Source: Metridium senile (lineage: Eukaryota > Cnidaria > Anthozoa > Actiniaria > Metridiidae). From it: a DNA stretch of 64,000 nt. The stretch spans positions 15,137,632-15,201,631 of the forward strand of contig OX459109.1 of the NCBI GenBank assembly GCA_949775045.1. The letters run 5' to 3'. Positions 1 to 9,939 of this stretch are shown here, piece after piece. The notes below the pieces were generated by a model, which was given only the letters and a program-made list of their open reading frames with translations, was not told where the DNA came from and searched no databases. Both the position numbers and the translations under genes were made by a program. Position 1 is the stretch's first letter; every line of letters begins with the position of its first letter.

Positions 1-919
1 ATAAATCGATTCTCGACCCAGTGACGCATTGAACGTACTGGCTCTGACTGTATAAACTAGATTTGTTAAATAGTCAACAGAAACTTCTAGAGTCGATAAG
101 TCGCAACCACATATTATCAACAAGATGAAGTTAGTTCACGTTTCATAAACAAATAGTTCTGATTAAAAGACTTATTGACGCTTGAACATGATCGAGACCA
201 CATTTTGACGAAAACAGTATTTTTAGTAGTTCTAAAAAAATATTTAAAAAAATATATTTTGCATCAGGATTTCTAAATAACAGTATTTCTAAGAAAATAT
301 TTTGCGTCGGTATTTATAAATAACAGTATTTCTAAAAAAATATTTTGCGTCAGTATTTCTAAAAAATAGTATTTCTAAGAAAATATTTTGCGTCAGTATT
401 TCTAAAAAACAGAATTTCTAAAAAAATATATCACTGCGTCCTATTTCTAAAAGATCAATTAGAATAAAAGTGATTTATTTATCCAATTGTAAGCTAATTG
501 GCTTTGTAATGATAGTCCATGCTAAGTATTTGTTGAATAAATACATTTAAATCTGAACGTGACTAGCGAACAATAAGGAAAATACTAGAAACGTGTAGGC
601 GTAGTTGTGTTTAGCGAAGTATCATATAGCATACATGTATTGCTTTAGTAAACCTTAATACCCATGTATAAAAATAGCCTTTAAACAGGTACATGCAGAG
701 CCAAGAGGGGAATACAAGGAAAACAGGGGAAAACAGCAAAGTTTCATATTTCATATATGTATTTCTCTAGTAAACCTTAATACTCGTGTACAAATAGCCT
801 TCTAACAGGTCTCAGAGCCAGGGGGAAAACAGGGGGGAGGGGAGGGAAAAAGCCCTGTTTTCAGTCTAAGCCGTGAAATAGTGGTTACAGATTTGATCTT
901 TATTTGTCTCTTTCTGCAG
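1..919. other. intron/upstream DNA with short tandem repeats
   Basis: No coding exon is recognised. From about 225 to 440 an AT-rich motif (TATTTCTAAAAAAATATTTTGCGTC-like, unit of roughly 50 bp) is repeated about four times with variation. At 632-709 and 753-815 a block containing TAGTAAACCTTAATAC and ATAGCCTT..AACAGGT is directly duplicated. This is probably intron of the GTPase gene that starts further left. Confidence 0.6.
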
Positions 920-2944
920 AAGACACATATGACACAAATGTTGAGCTAGATGGACGAAGTGTAGACCTATCAGTGGTAGATACCGCTGGCAATGTAAGTA
1001 CACCACGTGTTTGCCACACCCTTCTAGGTTACAACCTCACAGACTCGTGAAAGTACGAAAAACAAATTAAATTCTATAGCCGGTTCTCAGTATTTGTTTT
1101 GATTGTATGTGTGTCATTTTTTCGGTGTAATAACTTTGTTTTCTCTAGCGTTTATCCAACCGAGTTACTTTCCAAGAAGTATACCTCAAAAACCATTTGT
1201 GTGGCATCCTGTGTTGTAAATTATGTCAACACAGGAAGTCCGATACATAAAATAAATGAAAAAGTCTTCGGAAGAGGCTGACCCCACTCTGAGAGGCTTT
1301 TGAAAACAAGTAACTCTAGCTAGCAACATTTCAGGCAATAAAACCACCAAAGGGAATCAAATTCACCAAAATAAGAAATTACAATTTTATTCTCAGTAAT
1401 TAATTCACACTGAAGATGAGGTGGGTACACCTCGAAACATGTCTAGTAATAAAACTCTGAAAATTAAAAATGTCATCAGAGTCATCAAAATTTTTATTCT
1501 ATTTCTGACATATCGACCATTTGGATATATACATATTTAAATCTGCTGGATTTTCTTTGTTCGTTTTAATTATTGTTACGTGTATTCAGTTAGATCTTGG
1601 ATGATTCATACTAGTTATACAATAGTTCGAGTGGCAAACCCGTGGAATATCCCACGAGTCACTTGTATTGTCTAGTATACACACAAGCCTTGAGGCGAGT
1701 GCGTATGAAAAGAAAACACAAGTGGCGAGTGGGGTATTCACGGTATGTCACGAAAAAACATTGTATAACTATTTTATCTCATTATAAAAAAAGAGAGAAC
1801 CTGCAATGTCTCGTGGGAAGAGGCAGTTGAATACCGCCGAATATACAACGGCTCTCAAGCATTCTGATTGGCTAGACTTTATATGATGTGGGATACATTG
1901 TTTTATACATTAGTATGTTATTTATTCAGACTTACCTCTAGAACGTTCAATGAAATGCTTGTTATTGTCTCATAGGGTGTGTTTAGCCAGATGAGAGATA
2001 GCTACATCAAATCAGGGGATGGTTTTCTTCTTGTATACTCCGTGACAGACAAATTGAGCCTGGCCGCCATCTCAGCCCTACGAGAACAGATATTAAGTGT
2101 GAAAGGAGAGAAAGGAAAGATCAATACCAATACAGCTATTGTTATTGTGGGAAATAAGGTAGGAGTATTGATGAGTTTTATCTGGAACTGAATGAATGAA
2201 CAAATAGAAGGATAAAAAATACAATGAAAAAAGACGTGAATGAAGGAAAAGATGGATGAATAGATGGATGAATAGATGGATAAATGAATCAATGAATGAA
2301 TGGATGAATGAATGAATGAATGAACGTAAGAATTATTTAATGAATTAACGTACATAATTAACTTGAATAATATAGAAATGGAAACTAGCGAGTAAACTAG
2401 TATAGGCTGCGTCGGTGTTTGATATAAATGATAGGTAATATAATGACATTTGTAACACCGTAAAAATTGTTGACTTAACTTTACTGACGTTTCGAAGGGC
2501 TAAAGCTCGAAAAGTCAGTAAAGTTAAGTCAACATTTTTTACGGTGTTACAATATCAATTAATATAGTTGGTATTATAATCTATCATTTTGTACCACAGT
2601 GTGACTTAGACGATGAACGTGTTTTAACCTACCAAGAGGGCGAGCGAATAGCAAGGCAGTTATCCTGTTCATTCTTTGAGACATCAGCAAAAGATGACAT
2701 CGGAGTAGATGACGTGTTTGTCGAACTAACAAGAAAAATAAAACGGAGCAAAATGTCAACATTAGGAAAACATTTCTCAAGGAACAACAGGATGAGATTC
2801 TCAATGAGAAGCTTGTCAATAAATGAAAGGAAATGTAAAGCGAAGCTACAAGCTTTAAAAGGAACGGAAACATCAACAGACTCATGGCGACGAAAATCAT
2901 TTAGAAGGTTTATATGTGGCACAAGGACACTAGGGACAACTTGA
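920..2944 (+). CDS. Ras-family small GTPase, partial (3' three exons)
   Basis: Three coding exons join in frame: 920-993, 1976-2158 and 2600-2944 (stop TGA). All internal junctions are GT..AG. The first visible exon begins in phase 1 and encodes the end of switch I and the beta3 strand, including VVDTAGN (the G3 box, normally DTAGQ). Exon 2 continues with GVFSQMRDSY and LLVYSVTD and ends in GNK. Exon 3 completes the G4 box as NKCDL and carries the G5 box ETSAK. The P-loop exon (GxxxxGKS) is not found in the first 900 bases, so the gene starts outside the window. The protein would bind GTP and signal at membranes. Two oddities stand out: the catalytic glutamine of DTAGQ is Asn and is followed by Gly-Val instead of Glu-Glu, and the ~75-residue basic C-terminal extension ends without a CAAX box. 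The closest named subfamily is uncertain (Ras/Rap-like versus an atypical Ras-like branch). Confidence 0.88.
1410..1443 (+). other. hammerhead-like hairpin motif in intron
   Basis: The sequence reads GATGA, then a GGTG/CACC hairpin with a short GGTA loop, then TC, GAAAC, and shortly after ATGTC. This order (GA-N-GA, stem II, GAAA, NUH site) resembles a hammerhead ribozyme core. The two bases before GATGA are AA rather than CU, so if related it is probably degenerate and inactive. It lies in the first visible intron of the GTPase gene. Confidence 0.3.
1638..1746. repeat. short palindromic (MITE-like) element
   Basis: A left arm containing GTGGAATATCCCACGAGTC and a right arm containing GACTCGTGGGATATTCCAC-like sequence (with mismatches, ending GGGGTATTCACGG) form an imperfect terminal inverted repeat of about 25 bp around a ~55 bp core. 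There is no coding content beyond fortuitous ORFs. It lies in a GTPase intron. Confidence 0.45.
2211..2330. repeat. GATG/AATG microsatellite
   Basis: A run of GATGGATGAATA and AATGAATG tetranucleotide repeats lies in the last GTPase intron. The opposite-strand open frame here is only low-complexity His/Ile/Ser. Confidence 0.85.
2388..2557. repeat. dispersed hammerhead-like repeat, copy 1 (snap-back)
   Basis: This is a copy of the dispersed family that starts AACTAGCGAGTAAACTAGTA, continues TTTGATATAAATGATAGG and ends with the ACACCGT..TTGACTTAACTTTACTGACG block. In this copy the second half folds back: a TTGACTTAACTTTACTGAC arm is followed by its complement GTCAGTAAAGTTAAGTCAA. It sits in the last GTPase intron, 42 bases before the final exon. 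Confidence 0.8.
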
Positions 2945-3051
2945 TAATGATATAATGAAATAATAATTAATTGTTAAATAATATTCAATAAGTGTGTGTG
3001 TCAGTAAAAATCTAAATTATCTTCATGTGTAGGAAGATTTTAAAATCTTGG

Positions 3052-3136
3052 TTAGCATACAAAAATAGATTGTCCAAGATAATGATGTCTTTGAATGATC
3101 TATCATTATCTTGGACAACCTATTTTTGTATGCTAA
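3052..3136. repeat. inverted repeat heading a tandem array
   Basis: Two 35-bp arms (3052-3086 and 3102-3136), starting TTAGCATACAAAAATAG, are complementary with one mismatch around a 15-bp spacer. The inner part of the right arm is the same sequence that recurs in the tandem units downstream. Confidence 0.85.
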
Positions 3137-3137
3137 C

Positions 3138-3630
3138 TAAGACAGAAAAGAAAATATTGGAATATTTCTGTTTTAAAAAGGTTGTCCAAGATTATGATAG
3201 ATCATTCAAAGACAGAAAAGAAAATGTTGGAATACATCTGTTTTAAAAAGGTTGTCCAAGATTATGATAGATCATTCAAAGACAAAAAAGAAAATGTTGG
3301 AATACATCTGTTTTAAAAAGGTTGTCAAAGATTATGATAGATCATTCAAAGACAAAAAAGATAATATTGGAATACATCTGTTTTAAAAAGGCTATCCAAG
3401 ATTATGATAGATCATTCAAAGACAGAATTAAAATATTGGCATACATCTGTTTTAAAAAGGTTGTCCAAGATAATGATAGATCATTCAAAGACAGAAAAGA
3501 AAATATTGGCATACAACGTTTTCAAAAAGGTTGTCCAAGATAATGATAGATCATTCAAAGATAGAAAAGAAAATACTGTGATTGGCATACAACTTTTTCA
3601 AAAAGGTTGTCCAAGTGATAGACCATATCA
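3138..3630. repeat. ~70-bp tandem repeat array
   Basis: About seven units of roughly 70 bp each contain GTTGTCCAAGATTATGATAG and TCATTCAAAGACAGAAAAG. The units decay toward the 3' end (after about 3560). The array lies just beyond the GTPase stop codon and could be transcribed in its 3' region. Confidence 0.85.
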
Positions 3631-3637
3631 ATACAGA

Positions 3638-4292
3638 AAGGAATTATGGATAAACATGTAAGCATGAATTATGGCTTTGGTTACAATGATTTATCTCATA
3701 AAGGACATGATCGTTCTTGATGAGAAAATGTAAAAATGTTTAGTGCAAAGTTATTTGCGTACTTTGTAGTGTATCCCATGATTCTTCTCCATTTTGCACT
3801 GACATATTGTCTCTATCAACCTTTTTAAAACAGGTGTAAAATTATACAAGTAAAATAGTACTTAGTAGGGGAGGGATGGTACAATGAACTATACCATCTG
3901 TAAAAGGAGGACTTAAATGGGGAATGAAGAATAAACAAGGCCAGGAAAACAAGGAATAGTGAGGGGGGATGCTATATGTTCAATGTATGATAACTAGTAG
4001 TCACGTCACATTGTCTTTTCACCAGTACTGGATGTTGGTGACCTACAGAGTAGAACAAGGACTGTGACTAAACAGTTAAAAAACACTTAATGCATGGAAA
4101 TTGAAGGAGAAGGGTTAAAAATTTTAAAGTTATTTTTGATATTTGGGTTAATAAGCTAGTTTCTAGTTCTTTGATGCTAAGTTTCAATAGCATATAAAAT
4201 ACATTGCAATTGACTTCATCCCATACTCTTTGAATACCACAGGTTATATTTTGATTACCAACAACCTTCATAGCCCCTAGCAATAGTCCTTA
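3638..4292. other. intergenic, nothing recognised
   Basis: No coding exon, RNA gene or clear repeat seen. The short open frame on the minus strand at 4068-4283 has no supporting signals. Confidence 0.5.
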
Positions 4293-4433
4293 CACAGTTC
4301 CATTCAGCGACCATGAATGATAGTGCCAAGTCGAGGTTCCAGTTGTTGCGCATGATAAATTACAGTTTTGCTATGTGCAGCAACTGGAACCTCGACTTGG
4401 AACTACTATTTGTGGTCACTGATCGGAACTGTG
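4293..4433. repeat. 141-bp palindromic MITE, copy A
   Basis: The element begins CACAGTTCC and ends GGAACTGTG. The arms (about 60 bp each, containing CCAAGTCGAGGTTCCAGTTG) are inverted copies around a short centre. A second copy of identical length lies at 4670. Confidence 0.9.
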
Positions 4434-4669
4434 AAAAAGACTATTAAGGCAATGAATACATGTATCAATTGTGACCAACAGAAATACCACTGGTTTTGTC
4501 TCTAAAAGATCTCAGCCTAATAGATCATTTTCACGAAAGCTATAATCATATGCAATTGCCCTACAAGCCTCTCACTCATGTTGCATTGTTTTATTAAAGT
4601 CAAAGTAAGGCTTGTTGTGCATTTGCATAAGATAATCTGCTTCATGAGACAGGTCAATTAAGTCATTTT

Positions 4670-4810
4670 CACAGTTCCGTTCACTGACCATGAATAATAG
4701 TTCCAAGTCAAGGTTCCAATTGCTGCGCATAGCAAAGCTATAATTTATCATGTGCAGCAACTGGAAGCTCAACTTGGAACTATCGTTCATGGTCACTGAA
4801 CAGAATTGTG
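4670..4810. repeat. 141-bp palindromic MITE, copy B
   Basis: Same family and same length as the copy at 4293-4433, with scattered substitutions and the same terminal CACAGTTCC. The two lie 236 bp apart, suggesting local amplification or repeated insertion. Confidence 0.9.
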
Positions 4811-5544
4811 AAAAGGACAATTGATATGCAATACGCTTTGAAGTTTTATATTATAATGACTTGAACATAAATGATAAAATAGCAAGAACACAATACAGTT
4901 ACAACTATAGTTACAAATGTAGTATAATGCAATGAATTTATAACAGCTAAACAGCTATATAATAGAAAATATTTCATAAGTACATTAGATATTATATAAG
5001 TATTTTGATAGATTTGTACATTTATATACTCGAATATCAATGTTGTATTTAGAAATAATATATAGTATAATACAGTGTAAGCGATATTGTAAAATTCATT
5101 TAAGTTAATTTACATAGTCATTCAATGTCAAAAAAACTATGAATTCTTGACAACAAAAAGCTATATTTTGTGTAAACACTGGCATGTTTTCAACAACTTG
5201 TTAATCAAACTGGATCGACATTCTTTTAATTAAGAGTTGATATCAAAAATACCTGTATTTAACAGACATATCATTAACTCTACCATAGCCTTGCAGTTTT
5301 CAACTACAACAGGCTAAGTTGTCTTGCACTATACAAAGATTGAATCATTATATATAACTATAATATTTTAATATTTCTGAGAATACTATTATACTTAAGG
5401 ATAAGCATGTAAATAATAAACATTGTACAAGGTAGTAAATAAATCAAAGAATATATATTAATCATTTGTTTGGTTTATAGTGTATACACATCTCCCCCAC
5501 CTCACCACCCACGAGATCCATAGATTACACATCATAAACTATGA
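4811..5544. other. AT-rich intergenic DNA
   Basis: Low-GC sequence with no convincing exon or structured repeat. Confidence 0.5.
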
Positions 5545-5772
5545 AGTCGTACCTATTATCGCGCACATCCTATTATCGTCCTTTTCGTACAAAATAATAT
5601 ATCTTCTATTCTGCGTAAACGTTTATTGAAAAAAGTGGACCAAAAAAGTTGATTGCAACAGAATAAGCAGCCATAATTTGTTTTCATTATTTTGAAGCAG
5701 ATTTTTAGAAGATATATATTATTTTTTACGATAAGCACGATAAATAGGATGTGCGCGATAATAGGTACGACT
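5545..5772. repeat. 228-bp MITE with long terminal inverted repeats
   Basis: The ends AGTCGTACCTATTATCGCGC and its complement are perfect over about 28 bp and continue with minor differences to about 35 bp. The interior is AT-rich and non-coding; the 60-codon open frame through it is accidental. Confidence 0.9.
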
Positions 5773-7056
5773 ACCTTAATACCCCGTAAAGTTTTTAAAG
5801 TTATATTGTGGTAAGTATAGTACTATACATGGTTTAAGCTTTTATATGTGCACAATAACTAAGGTTTTTAATATGTTCAGTTTGTACGAACAGGAATTCT
5901 AGTAAGTTATTATTAAAACTAGCATGTTCACAGCATTAAACCTGTTATAAATTGCTAAATTGCACTTGAATTTTGATATAAAACGCTAATTAATCTTTAC
6001 AAAAGACGTACCTTAAATATTTACGGTCGGATTTCATCATCAGATAAGAAAATTGCATTTTTTTTAACGATAAAGACACGAGCTACAAACTACAGTCACT
6101 CGAACTTTCGCGCCTGTTTTGAATTTCTCGCGCTTGCTCAGATGGTTAGGTCCCAGTCCCCCCAACAACGACGAGATCAGCGCATATTTTCGAATTTTTT
6201 TAATGCAAAATCTTGTATTACAATCTCATAATAATAATAATCTAAAATAGAAATAGCACAGTTTAATTTAGAAATTGTTAGTTAACGTTTAGTTTGTTTT
6301 ATAAAAAGGATGGTACATGTATATAATGTTGAGAATTAAAGTTGCTTTCGATAGATTAAAGCGAAATATTTTTTTACTCAATCATTCATTCATTCATTCA
6401 TTCATTCATTCATTCATTCATTCATTCATTTTTCACTCATGCATCCATTCATTCATTCCGCCATTTTCTCATGCACAGTTCTTTAGAAGAACTTTCGTCC
6501 AATGCAAAATGTCTTGTGTTGCAAGATTTAATTTCTTCTCAATATTCAACTGCCAAGCGTTACATCTTAGTGTTCCGTCTAAAGACATAAAACCATGTAT
6601 TAGAAATCACAATCACGCAAAAGCATTTTATTACAATGTATCTATTTACGGAATGTAAAACAATTGCTGTTTGCAAATTGTTGTATTAGTGAAGTCTATT
6701 CAGTTTGGAATGTCCACATTACTATGCATAGTAATTAGGTACAGCTAGGGGCATATAAGTTAAATAGGAATTGAGTTTACCATCGAAGGAGTTTCTTTAC
6801 TAGCCTTTTTCAGAAATTGTCTTTCAATATTGAAATATTATATTATTCTCTTCACGTTATCCATGTACACTAGGACTTTAAATAAATGGCTAAAGAAATG
6901 TGATCTTCCCTCCTGGATCTGGTTGTGTGCAGTTGTATATTGATAAGTTTATAAATAATTTGTATGCGGTTCACTGCAGAGTGATTAGAATACAGGGCCG
7001 GCGGGGTTGCCGGGGGTCCGGCAGAGCCGGGGGGATATCTATTCGGTCATCATTCT
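5773..7056. other. intergenic, with an ATTC microsatellite
   Basis: Contains an (ATTC)n run at about 6380-6460. A GC-rich patch (GGCCGGCGGGGTTGCCGGGG) at about 6995-7030 interrupts otherwise AT-rich sequence just beyond the 3' end of the peptide-precursor gene. No exon recognised. Confidence 0.5.
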
Positions 7057-8430
7057 TTACCTGATTCTAAACATTTTCATCATCTTTTCAGTAAGAGATC
7101 TCTTTCTTCCTGTGCCGTAAATCGAGTGTCTGTACTGTGAATGCATAGCTGTATGAGGAGCTGCAATGGGTGATAAAACAAATGAAGACTAGATATAATA
7201 TATACTCATTTGAATTAAACGTGATCTGGAAATTGTTGATCCGAGACCGATTGGAATTGTGGGAGCTCATTAAATTCCAAAGTATTTAAACCTATATACA
7301 ACTATCAAAAAACGTTGTCAGAAGGAGATCTGCAATCTGCAATCTGAGACCAAAATGAATTCTCATTAAATTCGTTTGTGTGCACATTCTGGCTTCGGAT
7401 ATGCATGGCGATGGTAAATATAAATCTGAAGGTGCTAAGCGCAAAAAAACAACAGGGCCAATTCATTTCAGTCTCAGATTGCAAATTGCAGATCTCCTTC
7501 TGACAACGTTTTTTGAAATAGGTGTCTGATACCACAGTAAAAGAATGAGGGAAAGAATCGACAACTTACAGCCTTGAAAGCGTCTAAAAGCAGGATGTGA
7601 ATGCATATACATTCCCCGACTGTTGTCGATCTCAGCTGGAACCTTTCCTCCTAGTTTGGCTGCTGGTATACTTCCTGAAGAAAAAAACATCGATAATAAT
7701 TGTAATGGAAATAGCTTTTCTAGTACTCACTGCACAGACAAAATTGCGCAACAAAACACAGTTTACTATGAACAAAACTAGTACTCACAAACAAAATTAC
7801 GCAACAAAACTAGTACTCACAGACAAAATTACGCAACAAAACTAGTACTCACAGACAAAATTTACGTCTTAGTATTATATGACAGAAGTCATAAATAGCT
7901 CGAACATATATATAGGTGTATATTCCTACGATTTAAATTGTTGTCCTTTCAAAGTTCTCCCCCACACACAACCCCACCCTCTTTTTGTTTCTGTATTCTT
8001 TACTTGATAATCCACTTGTTCACTGGTCTCCCCAGCATTGCGTGATGAGGCTTAACACGGCTCAAGTTCTGGGGAGACTACTTACTTAGTTACAGAACCA
8101 TTTCTTATTTCTTACCTTTTACTTGAGCATCATCTCCTGATCCCTCCTCTGTGGTAAATACAGAAGATAAGTAAGTTTTTTATCTGTTTTGAACCAATGT
8201 TAGCGAGAAGCACAAAAGAAGGAAAAGAAACATGAGGCAAAAAGAAAATAATAAGAAAAAAAGGGAGATTAACGATGAAAAAGGACAAAGGAGAAGGGAA
8301 AATGAAGATTGGTTCACAAGTATCCACACTTTTTGAAGCGGCTGTACTTACCAGGATCAGCGGGAAAACACAGTGATAATGTCACCAAGAACAGGAGAGA
8401 GATGGTTAGGTAGGTTGAGCAGCAGCCCAT
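7057..8430 (-). CDS. secreted peptide precursor with amidation/cleavage site (unrecognised)
   Basis: Four coding exons on the minus strand join in frame: 8430-8352, 8148-8116, 7674-7570 and 7160-7057 (stop TAA). Donors are GTAAGT/GTAAG and acceptors are TTTACCACAG, TTCTTCAG and CCATTGCAG. All three introns are phase 1. The 106-residue product starts MGCCSTYLTISLLFLVTLSL, a clear signal peptide with a likely cut near residues 21-26. An acidic spacer (EEGSGDD) follows. It has a dibasic pair at R68-R69 and a Gly-Arg-Lys-Arg motif at 90-93, the classical signal for prohormone cleavage and C-terminal amidation. The predicted peptide is residues 70-89 amidated, or a longer form from about residue 58. 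A 13-residue basic tail follows. No cysteines occur after the signal peptide. I do not recognise the family. An acceptor-like CCCTTATAG just before the ATG suggests an upstream untranslated exon. Confidence 0.75.
7307..7516. repeat. palindromic MITE inside precursor intron 3
   Basis: Arms containing AACGTTGTCAGAAGGAGATC and its complement (about 40 bp each) bound a ~120-bp core. The element lies wholly within the third intron of the peptide-precursor gene. Confidence 0.85.
7722..7860. repeat. ~32-bp tandem repeat
   Basis: Three to four units of AACAAAACTAGTACTCACAG plus ACAAAATTACGC occur in intron 2 of the peptide-precursor gene. Confidence 0.85.
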
Positions 8431-8692
8431 TTCTTATCTATAAGGGATAGCAATAAGTTAAGATGAATTGCTTTTTATGTAATGATAGTCAGATCGCCTG
8501 CCAATCCGTCTTCTCGGATGAGGACGTTAAATTTAAGTTCATTGTATTATAATCCACTTTGATCAAAGCACAGGCAGCCCAAACTTATTATTACGTACAA
8601 TGACTATAAAAATCATTGATAAAATTATGTTTATTTGTAAACAATCAAAAAAGACGGAAAGAGACGCGTCCGTGTCGATTTTGGCTCAAACG

Positions 8693-8702
8693 TGACGTCA
8701 CG
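8693..8702. promoter_or_regulatory. CRE-like site (TGACGTCA)
   Basis: A perfect eight-base palindrome, TGACGTCA, lies about 265 bp upstream of the ATG of the leftward peptide-precursor gene. It matches the cAMP-response element consensus bound by CREB/ATF factors. Chance occurrence cannot be excluded, but the local sequence is more GC-rich than its surroundings. Confidence 0.4.
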
Positions 8703-9810
8703 TATTTCCACTAGGCGGCGCCCGTGACGTTTCTTATCCAGTGTTTTTATATAATCCATGATAAAAATATATGAAAGGTCATGGAAGTTATTTTATGATT
8801 TAATTTGAATTGTAAAATTATGTTTTCAGATAACGAGTTGGTGCTGCCTGTTATCAGTATAGCAAGACTCAGCCAGGATCAAGTTGACTAAGAGTACTAG
8901 TACAGTGTGTAACTGAACTATAGCAGATGCCATGCAGGGAAGTTATAGCATCGATCACAACATGGTAGCACCAGTAAGAGCTAGAAAGACTACCAAGAAC
9001 TTTGATTAATTAAAACATAATAACGCCTGGAACAATCACTTTTTGTTGGTTGGATTCCAAGACAAAAGAATTTAAATAGAAGTCTGAAACTTAGTTTGGA
9101 ACAACTTGCTATATTGGATCATAAAGGAGAAACTTTTGTCGGAATGCAAAACCTTTGTCTATGCAATATCATAACAGACTTATTTTAACGTTAAATGTTT
9201 GATATAACATATAAAAGATAATGGAATTGTGATAGTTTAGTGTAGTATATAAGAACATAACATTATTTAAATCAGTGTTATAGGGATTTCTTACCTATTG
9301 ATAAACTCAGAAAATACTAAGAAAATTTCCACAAGTAAAGCTGGGTTCAACTTCAAGGAGCACAAAGACAATGGTGATACCTGTTCATATACAGTGATAC
9401 GTCACAGAAGGATATAATACCAGCACTTGCTTGCCACCCTCGTGTTACCATGACAACAATGATACCAGGTCCTTTTGGTTTCTATGACAACTTAAAGCGA
9501 TTTTTGAATTGGTTTCATGTGAAGTTAGGATGGGTAAATTTGAATAAATACATATTTGGATCTGATTCAGTTTATAGCCTTGTGTTTATGTTTATTGAGT
9601 AATTATTTACAAGTAGACAAATATTTTAATATTTTAGCACTACCATATGAAAGAACTATCATAAACTGACATTGTTATGCTGCTTTGTGCAAAATGCTTA
9701 TAAACTATGAACTAATGATGAACTAAAAATTTATATGTCATTTTCTGTTGAGGGCTTTGTGGCCTTTTTTTTTTTCCTGAATTTTAAATTCGTATATAGC
9801 TTCCTGTAAA

Positions 9811-9816
9811 TTTATT
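9811..9816 (-). terminator. candidate polyadenylation signal
   Basis: AATAAA on the minus strand, about 124 bases past the stop of the 382-residue gene. A second AATAAA overlaps the stop codon itself (AATAAATGA). Confidence 0.4.
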
Positions 9817-9939
9817 CTCTTTTTCTCAAACTTCCACAAGTTATTGTTATACAGAATGTCTATCCTATGATAGCTTTCTATATTCCTTACATCAGCAATC
9901 TTATATATTATGATAATTAGTTGGTGGCTACTATTGTCC

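Larger units (their letters stand above)
8431..9939. other. intergenic; probable promoter region of the precursor
   Basis: No coding exon recognised. It should hold the 5' untranslated exon and promoter of the leftward peptide gene and the 3' region of the leftward 382-residue gene. A GC-richer patch with TGACGTCACG, a CRE-like core, occurs at 8693-8702. Confidence 0.4.
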
